A stretch of DNA of 64,000 nucleotides, taken from NCBI GenBank assembly GCA_963971285.1, contig OZ020255.1:10312931-10376930 (forward strand). Reading direction: 5' to 3'. This document shows, piece by piece, positions 30,766-42,713 of this stretch; the stretch's first letter is position 1; every line of letters begins with the position of its first letter. The notes beneath the pieces are model-generated. The model saw only the letters and a list, made by a program, of their open reading frames with translations. It ran no database searches and was not told where the DNA came from. Origin of the DNA: Astropecten irregularis (taxonomy: Eukaryota > Echinodermata > Asteroidea > Paxillosida > Astropectinidae). The translations under genes were made by a program, and so were the position numbers.

Positions 30766-31387
30766 ATTGTCATTAAAAAATTAATTACCCTGAACAACTG
30801 AGGTCGTTCCACTTCAAACCACAACGTGCGGCTTAGCACGTTGTGGTTGGGATGCTTGGCACAATTTCATCTTGTTTATTTCCGTTGCAAACAACTTTTT
30901 TCAGGAAAAGTAACAGAAGCAAATAAGGAAGGAAATATTGGTTGTTGTTGTTAGAAACAGTCCTTATCATTGGGAAAAACAAACATTATATTTTTTTCAG
31001 ACACTCACTGAAATGAACCAAAAAGAATCCTTTTTACTCTGAAACAAAAGTGTCTGTCTTTTTTCTGAAATGAACAGCCTATCTGAACCATAAAATTACA
31101 GGCAGATATATTCCAGTACTGTAAACATGTACAACATGTACTATAGGAAATATTTTATAAACTCGATACTATAATATGCTATGTATACTAATATTTTTTT
31201 TTCAACCAAAGTTTCTAACAGTAGTTCTTATACAGCAAATTGTATATTTTTGTGTGTGCTTTTCAATTGTCATATGCAGAGTACATGCGTAGGACATTGT
31301 TTAATGTTTGGATATGTGTGTGTTTGGTCAATAACAGTGCTCAATATTTAATTATTTATGCATTTTATTTATTTAGTTGTTTTTTTG
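30766..31387. other. AT-rich stretch after MYO1D
   Basis: No repeat copy and no ORF of note. It may include more of the 3' UTR. No AATAAA is seen close to the stop; the first in this direction are near 32813, 33622 and 34850, so the polyadenylation site is not fixed by sequence alone. Confidence 0.5.
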
Positions 31388-31744
31388 TTTTAAAGGTAGT
31401 ATCATACTTTGGTAAGAAATCAAAACAGGAATGTTCACAGATTTAGGTATAACTTACAGGGTATGAAGATGGTGGTGATAGAAACATACCGTTAAAATGT
31501 TTCCGCCTGAAATGGTGTTTTTATCCAGAAATTAGTAAAACAACGACCAAAAATCTTTTTAATCTTTTAAAAGTTCAAAAATAACAGAGAAAAGACTTAA
31601 GAAATACTGTGGCTGTTTTTCACTGTTTTCTCAAAAAGTGGGACTGACATTTTTATAGATGACTGTTACTGTATCTGTCTTGATATTTTTGCCCATGAAT
31701 CAGTATTTCTTTGACAAAAACCAATGTATGATATTACCTTTAAA
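31388..31744 (+). mobile_element. Fam-T MITE, near full length
   Basis: TTTTAAAGGTAGTATCATAC on the left, ATGTATGATATTACCTTTAA on the right, with both family modules. Confidence 0.9.
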
Positions 31745-32090
31745 CATGCAATGGTAGAAGCCATTGTTTTTGTCTACCGTGTGTGCATTTGGATGCATTA
31801 CCTTTCGTTAGCAGTTTTTAAGGTACTGCAGAATTCCTGCCAGTCATTGACCAGGGTTAGTGTTTTCATGTTATATGTAATATGACACGGGAACCGTACT
31901 TGGAAGTATGCCAGTTGATGAGTCATTAATGACTGTTTTTTCCTCATCCTGGGGTTTCGTATTTCTTTAGAGAAACTAGAAACTCATCATAATAACTCTT
32001 CGTAATGTCTCCCACATGTCGCATAATGCTCAGCATTTGGCAGCCCATATTGAGAAGCATGGTTATGAATTATTCCCATGAAAATATGAA

Positions 32091-32464
32091 TTAAAGGTAT
32101 AATACATGATTGGTAAAGGTCACAGAACACACACTCACACTTTGTCTGATCAAACATGCACATGACATGATAAACCTGTGAATGTTTGAGCTCAATCGGA
32201 CATCTGAGTCACAAGAAAATAGCGAAAAACCCAACTCAAATTTTCTTTTAAAAACATACAGTGTGTAAGAATGGTTTTGATCTTATCCCGAGATCAAAGC
32301 TGTTTTCGGTCTGTGACTAGTTTCTGGATGAATACACCCATTTCAGGCGGAAATATTTTAACGATATGTTTCTACCAGCACCATCTTCATACCCTGGAAG
32401 TTATACGTAAATCTGTGACCATTTCTGTTTGGGTATGTTACCAATTCTGTACTGTACCTTTAAA
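32091..32464 (-). mobile_element. Fam-T MITE, AGGTATAATACATG subfamily
   Basis: TTAA-AGGTATAATACATGATTGG ends on the left, CTGTACTGTACCT-TTAA on the right. It carries GAGCTCAATCGGACATCTG and the shared TTTCTACCAGCACCATC module. Confidence 0.9.
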
Positions 32465-33755
32465 GACAAGTGATTTATTATATAATTATGGAATTAAGAG
32501 TCTAGCAACATATATGAACTGCATATTGCATAACGCACATTGTATATACATTTTTATGTAGGAGAATAGCAATGACATATCATGCATTTTACAGTCACTG
32601 ATAAATTTTGATAAATAACTAAGAATCAATTTATAACTTAAAGAGAATGGTCCTTTTTTATATGTCTCATCGATGTTAGATGATGTAGTTTAAGCCGGTT
32701 GGGTATAAATCAGCTACATTAAAAAAAAGAAAAAAAAGATGCAAACTTGCCCCACAGAAATGGTTTGGCAAAAAAATTACACCACCAGTTGAGTGAAAGG
32801 AGCATATAGCACAATAAAACCCATTGAGGAAGATAAGGTTTGTCAGAAAACCTATAAAAAAAACAACCTTTTTATGCACAGATCAATTGGGTTACTGCTC
32901 TCAGTTACCCAGATGACATCACAGTTTTGCTCATGAATATGGAAATTCTAATTAGCATACAAACAAAAAAAAACCTGTTGTTAACCCTGAAACAGTGTGA
33001 GGAAGTGGGTAAAATCACAGGCCCCATAAAACAGTTGCTTTTTTGGCACATGTTCAAGCCATAATACTCCTATTGCACAGACCCTTTAAATGACTAACAA
33101 GAGTAAAAGAAATGTGCATAAGCTTTCTAAGCAACGTCTACTTCATCAGATGCAAAGGTGAAAGATACAAGGTGAAATGTAACAAACAAATCACCATTTA
33201 ATTAGTTTTTTTCCTGGTTTTTTTATAACCACGGCAGACTATTAACAGGTTTCTGTAATTGAGTGTCATCATAAAAACCACCTGTTCCATACACCTTGTA
33301 TATCTCAAGTTTCTTCAGACTATCCACGGTGCCAACACCACTTCAGAATTCTCACAAATTGAAGAAGATTGCTAGGGAGTGAGAATTTTGGAGTTATGTC
33401 AATTTAAGAGAAAAACAGGGATGTGATTTTTTTTAAGGAAGAAAACCTTATTTCAGTTTTTTTTGCCTCACTTTGCCTTTACAAAAGTATAGCAAAATGT
33501 GTGATTTGTAGTTTTTTGGCTATGTTTTCAGGTTTTTTTGTATGTAAGTACAGTCTCAACCCTAAAAAAGAACGAAAAACAAATGAGACAAAAAGAAACA
33601 AAACAAAAGAATTATTAAACAAATAAACAAACAAACAGTCATTCAATTAAGCAGGCAAACAAAAATAACTTGCTATGAAATGCATGGATATATTTGACTA
33701 CTATTCAAATCCCACACCAAGTACAGAAAATGCCCACAACTCGGCGTATACAATT
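32465..33755. other. Intergenic AT-rich DNA
   Basis: Contains an AATAAA at about 32813 and A-rich or (AAAC)n low-complexity sequence near 33580-33640. No gene or family copy recognised. Confidence 0.55.
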
Positions 33756-34204
33756 ATACTGGGTGTCCAAAAAACATGCAACACTTTGTGTCGAGAACTA
33801 TTTTATGAAAATTAAACTGTTTATCACTTCAAGATTCAGATATGTGATACAGCCATGTCTTGGCTATCACCATGTAGAATTTGAGCAAAATTGAACTGAA
33901 ACTGAGGAAAAAAATAAGAATGAATTACCCAACCTCAAAACCCGATTTTCATCTTAACTTTCATACACATTATGTGTGTATTGACCACTTATTCTGGAAT
34001 ACTACAAAGTCTTTTTTTTAAAGAGTACTCTTTCAATTGGTCATATTGTCGCCAATTTCAGCCCAATTTTGCTTAAATTCTACAAGGTGATAGCCAAGAC
34101 ATGGCTGTATCATATATCTGAATCCTGAAGTGATAAACAGTTAAATTCTAACATAATAGTTCGCGACAAGGTGTTGCGTTTGTTGTTTTGGGGACACACT
34201 GTAT
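33756..34204. mobile_element. MITE with long inverted arms, ends TGGGTGTCC
   Basis: Left arm ACTGGGTGTCCAAAAAACAT ... CATGTAGAATTTGAGCAAAA; right arm AATTTTGCTTAAATTCTACA ... GGGGACACACTGTATA. Flanked by TA at both ends, consistent with a Tc1/mariner-type MITE. Confidence 0.78.
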
Positions 34205-35335
34205 ATTGAAATATATATTCTGCTGAATCATGCATGGCCAGTTAATTAGTTGGGAAAAGTATACATGTACATGTACCTACATAAGTTCTCTCAATGCAAC
34301 TTCTGAAAAAAGAATTACAAAGCACCACAAAGGTTAACATTGACGTCAACTCCCATAAAGAAACTATTCAATTCATGGACATGCAGCCAGAACCAGGGAA
34401 GCCTCATTTGTAACTCATTTCTTTTTCCTTTTTTTTCATTCCAGTTATTTCCGGTGATTTATTTGATTTTCTCCTTGCCCTTTTATAATTCTCAGAGATA
34501 GGAACGCCCGACGTTTCGATCGAAATCTGGAGGTTGATGTTTTGAATTTTGTTCCTTGGATGGGAATCAAATGGTTTTAGCAACCATTTATGTTCCCTGC
34601 TTTTAAAATTCATGGATTGAAGTAGTTGTGCCATGAATCATGACACAGATTTCTGAAATATTAGTTTTCGTTTTAGATGTACGCATTGAATTTATAGTTC
34701 CCTGGCTCACATTGAAATCTCCAGTAAAAAATACACTGTTATTGGGAGTGCAGAAATGAAATACATTTTATTTGCCCGTTAATTTTCTATTTTTTTTTTC
34801 TCATTTTCATTACATTTGTGCAAACCAGACTTAAGTGTGCATAAAACGCAATAAAGTTTAACAATTGATATTAATATGCCATGCACCAAATAAAAATACC
34901 TTTTTATAATTTGGTTGAATACATGAAACTTTATATAAATTGTACAGACTTAGTACTATGGAGACCAATTCATGCCATATACAAATTGGTATATTCCTTC
35001 CTAACACACAGTAGTTTGTATAAAGAAAATAGTATAAAACTAATTTCGTACTAAAATAATAATAATTTGATAAAGTGTAAATATGCTTTTTAGCCCCATT
35101 TAAATTATCATTTATGATTTTTGAATATTGCCCATATTGCCAATAATTATGGGGTCGTAATTGTAATATTTGTTGCAGGTGTATAGGCCCTATATGCTGG
35201 TCCAACTCATATATATTTCTCAGGTTCAATTTTGTACGAACATAAAGATAAAGACCCTCGAATGACGCCATGATCTCATATATTGACGTCATGAAGCCGC
35301 CATCTTGGAGGCAAATCTAAACGAAATTAAATAAT
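34205..35335. other. Intergenic AT-rich DNA
   Basis: Has AATAAA at about 34850 and a Fam-H-like GGAACGCCCGACGTTTCGATC fragment near 34501. No gene recognised; the open frames are AT-driven and carry no domain. Confidence 0.5.
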
Positions 35336-35532
35336 TGGCCTTTTCGAAACGGAGGCTCAGGCTCCGACTCCATTTTGTGAATCCATTCTAAAATAACAAG
35401 TACGGAGGTTTCTGGCCGCGATTCTCTGGTTTGAAAAAGAAAACAGAGATTCTTTATTTTCATATTCTGTATTTTCAGCATATGGATGACAGAACCGGAG
35501 CCTGAGCCTGGAACTCTGTTTCGAAAAGGCCC
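35336..35532. mobile_element. Fam-G MITE, short
   Basis: GGCCTTTTCGAAACGGAGGC and GAGCCTGAGCCTGGAACTC with GTTTCGAAAAGGCCC at the far end. The interior is collapsed compared with other copies. Confidence 0.82.
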
Positions 35533-35884
35533 AATGACAAATGCACATCTTTAATGTACTTCTTGATTTGACTAGCGTAGAGGGCGCTCTTCTCATAAAG
35601 AAAAAAACCGAGATTGATTTGTTCTATTACGGTTTCATTCTCAACACAGTATACCTACGTTTGGGCCTCACATGCACGGGTACTGCATGTATGACAAAGC
35701 CTAAGCCTACGTCTTTCCAACTCTCCCATAGAATCGTGTGTATTGTTAACCCATAGTCGGGTAAATCGGACACAGCCTCACTTTGAAGCTGTCTCAGTGA
35801 CCGTTGCAAATCAAATCACACTATTTACACCTGTTCAACCAAACTAATGTGTTCCATTTCCCTTGCTAACCCGTATCTAGACCT

Positions 35885-36110
35885 GGGCCAATTTCATAGA
35901 GCTGCTTAGCACAAAAATAGCTTGCCCAATAAAACAATTAACCACCATTGAAAATTCCATTTGATATTCATGGTAAACGAACAACTGCCAAAGAACAATT
36001 GCAAGTGATATACAACACAAGGGAATTTGTTTGTTAATCATGATTTTACTAAGACAGAAATGTCATGCTTAGCGAATTTTTGTGCTAAGCAGCTCTATGA
36101 AATTGGCCCC
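35885..36110. mobile_element. Fam-A MITE
   Basis: GGGCCAATTTCATAGAGCTG to CAGCTCTATGAAATTGGCCCC, with the interior typical of the 1798/60376 subfamily. Confidence 0.9.
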
Positions 36111-37763
36111 TGCCGTTAAATGTCAGACCTAGCAATAAGTGTACTGCATGCTCGCAAATGCACGTATTTATTTAGAATAGTAGTTTATGGTCACTATCTT
36201 AGCCTTAATAATTGATAAGATTTTTCTTTTCTTGTTCCGAAATTTTAACAGAATTTGCTTCTCTTTTAGTTTGATCTTGTGTTGCTTATATTGTTGTGTT
36301 TTCTATCAGTTTTTAGATGTATATCAGGAGTATTTTAATTGCAATAATTTATAGATGTGACTTTTTTTTTTAAATCGCAAATAAGTATAAATACACGTTC
36401 GCAATATAAGATTTTAGGAAAACATTCTGTGTCTTTTGCCACAACACCAAACTTAGATGAAGACTCCTTATTAATAACTAAAAAAAACACTTTACATGGA
36501 CGTTCATTTTAATGTACACTGTATCTAGATTCAAAAACCGATGTTGAAATTTCATTTGGTTTTTTTTTGGCAAAACTATCGATAAATATTTGGTGTTATT
36601 TGGTTTTTCGGATATCAAATATTCTTTTTTTTTTATAGAGAAAAAAGAATAACGCAGAATATTTTTAAGTGCCTGAGATGTTAAAACTGTTTGAAGTCTG
36701 CGGAAGTTGTAAACGTTTGAATGAGCCGATGAAAATGTGCTTCAAAAAAATCTCGATTTCCCGCTCAAATTTCCTGTTGTTGGTTATAAGGAAAATGATG
36801 ACGTGTGCATTTCTATATTTTTTTTTAATTTTTTTTTTACCTTTTTCCTTATAATGTGTCATTTTATGAAAGAACTTAGTTAAAATTAAGTCATCTTTTG
36901 AAAATGAAATATTTGTTTGTTTTTCGAAACATGATAACTGACTTTAATATGATTGGGCAATTTGGTGATGTAATATCGTTTTTAGTTTCACGTGCTCAAG
37001 ATTAATGTCACGTGCCTTGTTTCGTAACGTGTTCTAAACCATAAAGCGAGATTTTTTATAGCAACTTTGCAATTACTTTTGGTTTCTTTTTCTTAGCCAT
37101 TGTTTTACGTTCAGATGTCTTGTTGTTTCAAATCTATTGCTTTTTTTGCCATTGATAAAGTTTAGTCAAATGAATCAGTAGAAATCTGTAATAATTATGA
37201 TGATATAATTTTTGTACGTAGATTTATTTAATCATTGCTAGATTTATATTAATATTTATAGATGACTTTTGATATGATGGAACTGTTTGGAACATATACA
37301 TGATAGTATTACTTAAGAAAAATTACGATTTGTTTTTAGATATTGAAATATTTAAGTGCTATTTTTCCATTAATGGCGCTCTTTGCGCGATATCAAATTT
37401 AATGACGTTTGCAATTTTTGCGGCACCAAAAACAAATAATATTATGGTATATGATTTCTTATGTAAACTTTGCTTTTGAAAGGTTCTATTCGGATTCCGT
37501 TTACCGTTTACCGTTTACCGTGCTATATTTAGCCGTAGTGCCGTAGGTTTTGGGTGTGTTTTTTTTTTTACTCCATGCGACAACGTACGAATGGTCAAGT
37601 TGATTTGGCCAGAGATTTATTGTACCATTGTTCATATAATGAAAAAAAGGGAAAGGAAATTCTCTTGTGCTTTCAATTTTTGTAGAAATCGCATCGCAGC
37701 TGCGAAATTTCGAGTCTAACTCAGCTCATTTTTAAAACATTGTGCAAGGAAGTCTCCTGTTTT
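36111..37763. other. AT-rich single-copy stretch
   Basis: Very AT-rich with poly-T runs. A three-fold TTTACCG repeat at about 37500-37520. Nothing coding seen. Confidence 0.55.
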
Positions 37764-37997
37764 TTTAAGCAGAGTGTACACTGTCAACGTTTTCGGTAAC
37801 ATGTTGCCCAGGTACCTTGTTGCTGAAAGTGTTGTCAGTGTATGTACACGGAGCAAATCGAGTTGGGTTACAATATCGCAGCAACATCTCGGTAACATGT
37901 TGGCCAAAATGTTGCTAGTGTCTTGTTGCCCAGGTGTGTTTCCCTATAAACTGGGCAACATGTTACCGAAATTGTTGACAGTGAACATTCTGCTTTA
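37764..37997. mobile_element. Palindromic MITE, ends AAGCAGAGTGTACACTG
   Basis: Left AGCAGAGTGTACACTGTCAA ... GTAACATGTTGCCCAGG; right inverse CTGGGCAACATGTTACCG ... TTGACAGTGAACATTCTGC. A one-arm copy is at 54635-54690. Confidence 0.8.
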
Positions 37998-38148
37998 GGA
38001 GTATGGGATGTAGATGGTGATGCTTTTATGGATTGAGGAACATTGTTCTAGCCTTAACTCTGTCACCTTGAGGCATCGAGATCGGTGCAAATAAAACCAG
38101 AGATCATTTTGTACTTCACGTGTATTGAGTCTGGTTCGATGTTAAATT

Positions 38149-38420
38149 GTTTGGGTTGGGTTGGGTTGGGTTGGGCTGGGTTGGGTTGGGCTGGGCCGGG
38201 CCGGGCTGGGCTGGTCTGTCCTATTCTGGGCAGGGCTGGGCTGGACTGTTCTTTTCATGGGCAGGGCTGGGATGGGATGGGCTGTTCTATTCTTGGCTCG
38301 GCTGTGCTGTTCTATAGATCTATTCTGGGCTGGGCTGGGCGTGGCTGATCTATTCTGGGCAGGGCAGGATTGGGCTGGGCTATTCTAATCTTGGCTGAGC
38401 TGGGGTTGCCTTGTCTTGAC
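38149..38420 (+). repeat. G-rich (TGGGT/TGGGC)n satellite
   Basis: Pentamer units GGGTT and GGGCT, near perfect at first (38149-38215), then diluted with TATTC and TTGGC units. One strand is G-rich with regular GGG runs, so quadruplex formation is possible. Confidence 0.9.
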
Positions 38421-39164
38421 ATGGGCTTGGCTTGTTTAGGCTTGATTTTGTTTTGTTAATCATTTCACATGAGGCAATTGACAGGCAATCAGTTCCAGGC
38501 AATTTCCAAGCAGAAACAACATTCATCTCTAAAACTACCAGAAAATCTTTTTATGTACTACCAAAATTTCCCTCTTGCATGCGGTGTAGTTGGTTGCCTC
38601 CAAGTTGCCTGTAAATATTGCCTCGTATAGCTATGGCTGTTTGTTTTCAAAAATAGATTTTGTATTCAATGATTACAAACGATCGACTCCTCAAATATCC
38701 AACCGCTGACCTAATTATAACAAATCATCGCAAAATCACGTAGGCCATCCCTGTAGCTAATTCACAGTCTTTCCACGAAAACCAATCGCATAGTGATTGA
38801 ACACACAGACCCTGAAAGGACCTGTCATGAAAAATCCACATTAATTTCAAATTGCATGGAAAATAGACCTGCGATCACCACCGTGTCGGGTTACACGTGG
38901 TGCTAGTCAGCCAATCATATTTTGTGCTGGATCATTACATCTGGAGTGTTTACCCCCGGTACGTGAAGGAAGAGTGGTTTGGACGGAGTAGAGTGCAAAG
39001 GTACAGACTCATCAGCAAGGATGTTTCCTTGGGTATGTACCTGCATGACATCATTGACCCTCTTTTCCCAATGAGAGACAGACAAACAAACAAACGAGCA
39101 ATGGTGACAACGGACGAACGGACGACGAACACTTTATAGAACAGCCTAAACGACACATACAACA

Positions 39165-39405
39165 AACCATGGGTGTCGATCCCGGGGGATGGTCGATATA
39201 TCCCCCGCTCCCCAATTTGAGGTGGGGGTGGCGTGTATTCTCATCCCCCCAATATTTCGAGGTTGAATATCATTCAAGTTTATTGCATAGAAATATTACA
39301 TGATCCTTGTTGTTTTTTGGAGTCTTCGCAGTGAGTTTATACTATGTTTAATTCTTCTGAATATCGTTTTTAAATGCTCTAGAATGCTCCTGTTCGACTT
39401 TTCGT
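39165..39405. mobile_element. MITE, ends CCATGGGTGTCGATC
   Basis: CCATGGGTGTCGATCCCGGG, then TATATCCCCCGCTCCCC and TTCGAGGTTGAATATCATTC. The inverse-orientation copy at 54988-55366 is longer. The right end runs into a Fam-Q element. Confidence 0.72.
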
Positions 39406-39667
39406 TTGGGACATTTCACGAAGCCATACGATCGATCGTAACTCGCGTTTATACGAAGGATAACCATTGTATATCCTACGACTTTTACGTGGGGCTGCAA
39501 TACATTAAAGTTCCTGTAATAGTAAGTTACGATTTCAAAAAACTCATCGTAACTTACTATCAATCGTATAGGATTTATGATATGCACTGCAGCACAACGT
39601 AGGATACGATGGGTTATCCTTCGTAACTCGAGTTACGATCGATCATAGGGTTTCATGAAATCGACCC
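39404..39667. mobile_element. Double Fam-Q element
   Basis: GACATTTCACGAAGCCATAC GATC... begins one copy in inverse orientation and GTAACTCGAGTTACGATCGA ... TTTCATGAAATCGACCCC ends a second. Together they form a longer imperfect palindrome. Confidence 0.75.
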
Positions 39668-40322
39668 CTGAAGGTATACTTTTCTTAATAGATAAGATTT
39701 GTGTGCATTTTACATGCGGAATACACAGTTAAACTGATTATTTTCTTAAAATATGGCATTCATTCCATCAAATTGTGTGTTAAATTTCGGTTTTACTGCA
39801 GGAACTTTTTTTAATGCAATTTTATTGAATATGACGGTGTTTGAGGAGACACATCCCTCAGAATTTTAACGATGAATTAAAAAAAAAATGCCGAGATTTC
39901 CGATTGAAACCAAACAGCGATTGTTCTGATCCTTACCGCCCTTGAGATCAACCTTCGAATCTTGTGAAACCACGCCCAAAGTTTGTCGAAAACCCACAAA
40001 ATCTTCCTCCATTGTGTATAAAGCCAGCACGACCCCCCCCCCCCCCCCCAATCTTGTAAAAATATAAAAGATTCTGAAAAAATTCCGGAGAGGATTTGTC
40101 GAACAATAGAGAGGAAATTGTAGGGCGTGCCGCGTGCACTGTATAACGTATTACGGCGTATACTGTATGTTCCTATTAAACGTACCTGGGAAAAGGCGAG
40201 GACCACGGAGAATCAAAATGGCGGCGTGGGAACGGTCTCCATTTCGTGTTGCAATTACAATCCAGCTTGGAGCTCATTAGTTCATTGATGTATCAAGGTA
40301 GGCTTTGTTTTAAGTTTGGGTA

Positions 40323-40576
40323 ATTGTGGACAAGTGGTTCCCAAAACTAAGGAAAAAGGACAAGTGGTTTTTAAAACTATAAATTTATAGGAAAGGAAAG
40401 CAACTTTTTATACTTTTAAGTTCTACTGCTCCCAAACGATATTTTTGATTTTCAGCAAAATGTTCCTGAGTTCTTAAAACCCTAGATTGAAGAAATATCT
40501 CCCAACATTTCAGTGAAAAAGTACAATTTTCTTAAGTGGTTGTTGCTGTAGTTTTAGGAACCACTTGTCCACAATT
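40323..40576. mobile_element. MITE, ends ATTGTGGACAAGTGGTTCC
   Basis: Left ATTGTGGACAAGTGGTTCCC, right GGAACCACTTGTCCACAAT, exact inverse for about 19 bases. The interior is AT-rich with no ORF. Confidence 0.85.
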
Positions 40577-40687
40577 AAATTTTTTCTGAGATTTATGATA
40601 AAATCATTGCTAATTCCAATCACACGGTTTGACCTTATCGCGAGTATAAACTTAAGCCATGAAGCAAAGAACAGAATTCAAAGAAAA

Positions 40688-40945
40688 ATCACTGACGGCC
40701 ATTACGGAAAAAGGATTATATCCTCCAAGTTTTGAGTTAACTTATTGGATGCAAGTCATAATGAACTTCAATCTCATGTGTATAACACTGGGGTAGCATA
40801 TCTGAAAAAGTGAGATTTACAGGGTTTTTTGACCTACAAATTGTACAATTCGAATGCAGCGGTAGCCATTTTTCTCAAAACGCTCTGTGTGTTCCATAAT
40901 TATATATGTGTACAAGTGATGGTCGTCAGTGGAATTCTTTCCGCC
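40688..40945. mobile_element. TIR MITE copy 1 (direct pair)
   Basis: TCACTGACGGCCATTACGG to GTGATGGTCGTCAGTGGAAT. The interior GAGATTTACAGGGTTTTTTG and ATTCGAATGCAGCGGTAGCC matches the copy at 41136. Confidence 0.8.
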
Positions 40946-41135
40946 ACGTTAATTAATAGCACCCATTGAATTCTCACAAATGGTCTTGAAAGGTGTAAGT
41001 TGGTCAAATATTGGAGCCAGCATGATCATAGACAAGATGCTATTAAACGTATATTATACGTTTATTCAAATTTTACCGTGTGGTAAAATGCAGATAAACA
41101 TATTATGATTCAACAGTATAGTATTACAAAAACCG

Positions 41136-41393
41136 AAGAATTCCACTGGTGATCATTACTGAAAAAGGATCATATCCTCCGAGAGTTAACTTATTGGATA
41201 CAAGTTATAATAAACTTAAATCTCAGGTGTGTAAATTACTGGGTATAGCATATCTAAAAAGTGAGATTTACAGGGTTTTTGACCTACAAATTGTACAATC
41301 CGAATGCAGCGGTAGCCATTTTTTCTCAAAACGCCCTCTGTCGGTTCTGGTCTGTGTAAAAGTGATGGTCGTCAGTGGAATTCTTCCCAGCCT
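41136..41393. mobile_element. TIR MITE copy 2 (direct pair)
   Basis: GAATTCCACTGGTGATCATT to ATGGTCGTCAGTGGAATTC, inverted ends, near identical to 40688-40945 in the same orientation about 450 bp away. Confidence 0.82.
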
Positions 41394-42212
41394 GAATTAT
41401 AGTTGGCATCAAGTTTAAGTTAAGTTTTGCAGTTTGCAGTTATAATGTCGATTGAAACTTTCCCAAGTATACACAGCGACACGCTATAAGTGCATTATAA
41501 TGAGATGGTACATAAGGAAGCGTGTTAAAAGAGCAGAGAAAAAACAAGTCTTGCCATCGACCCAGCAGTTTTATTACTGTATAATTCCAGGAGTAAGGCC
41601 TATAGGATTGACGTGTTGATTTGCCCGAACAGAGAGGTTCTTTTTCTTCAAACGTGGGCAAATATTTACCGAGACCGATGTGTCATCTACCTTACGTCAA
41701 TCCTAAAAGGGGTCACGTATTCCTTGTTTGATGCACAAATGCATCGCGATGAATATTCCTTGATTTCTGCTCTGTGAGATGTATAGCTAGGCCAAGATAG
41801 CAAGCGCAGTTTACTCGCCAAGGGGACCGTTATTCAAATCACGATTCCGTAAGCTTCAAGGGCCGCTCTGTCAAGAGGACCGGCCCGTCCCACTGCATAC
41901 TGTTATAAGAGAAGACCCCATCTCTCCCTCTTGGCTATATAGTGATGGGACCACGTAATGTACAATGAGAGAGTGTAGAGTGATGTATATGACATGTTAT
42001 GTATGAAGGCATGCTGGTGAATAGCAGAGAGGGGGTAGGTAGGGACAGGAGATGCATCGAGATGACGCACGAAGGGGAGAAACTTCAAGGGTCCCCATTG
42101 CAAATTTTTCAGTCAAATTCACCAGGCGCGCACACTAGTTTGAAAATCAGCATAGTGCTGTTGAGCTGGGAAAAACCAACGATATACAAAAAAATTACAA
42201 AGCACTTACATA

Positions 42213-42463
42213 TTAAAGGTAATATCATACTTTGGTTTTGTCAAAGAAATGCAGATTCATAGGCAAACATAATCAAGGAAGATACAGTTACAGTCATCTT
42301 TGAAAATTTCAGTGCCATACGGTGCCCACTTTTGAGAAAATAGTGAAAAACTGCCACAGTATTACTAAAGTCTTTTCTCTTTTATTTTTGATCTTTAAAA
42401 GATAACAAATTATTTTGGTCACAGGTTTTACTGTTCTCTGTATAAATAAAGCATTTCATGCAG
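42213..42463 (-). mobile_element. Fam-T MITE, right part lost
   Basis: TTAA-AGGTAATATCATACTTTGG, then TTTTGTCAAAGAAATGC. It breaks off after GCATTTCATGCAG, where the telomere-like tandem repeat begins. Confidence 0.82.
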
Positions 42464-42465
42464 TA

Positions 42466-42713
42466 TGTGGAGACTGTGGTAATGTGTGGTTAGCAGCTCT
42501 TGTCTTTTGTGGTGAGGGTTAGGGTTAATAATTATCAAGTTCCCCTGTGGAGACTGTGGTAATGTGTGGTTAGCAGCTCCTGTCTTGTGTGGTAGGTGCA
42601 GAGGGTTAGGGTTAATATCCAGTCCCCCTGTGGAGACTGTGGTAATGTGTGGTTATATAGCAGCTCTTGTCTTGTGTGGTAGGTGTACAGGGTTAGGGTT
42701 AACAAAAGGCTGG
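42466..42713 (+). repeat. Three ~82-bp tandem units with telomere-like GGGTTAGGGTTAA
   Basis: Units start TGTGGAGACTGTGGTAATG at 42466, 42546 and 42629 and each ends with AGGGTTAGGGTTAA. The units are close to identical. Confidence 0.88.

Noticed and set aside
34858-35292. 144-codon open frame on the minus strand
   Set aside because: AT-driven composition (many Tyr, Asn, Ile, Leu), no domain, lies in intergenic DNA.
38897-39139. 80-codon frame including VKEEWFGRSRVQRYRLISKD
   Set aside because: Looks slightly protein-like, but no family is recognised, there is no clear acceptor or donor, and it ends in a low-complexity RQTNKRA region.
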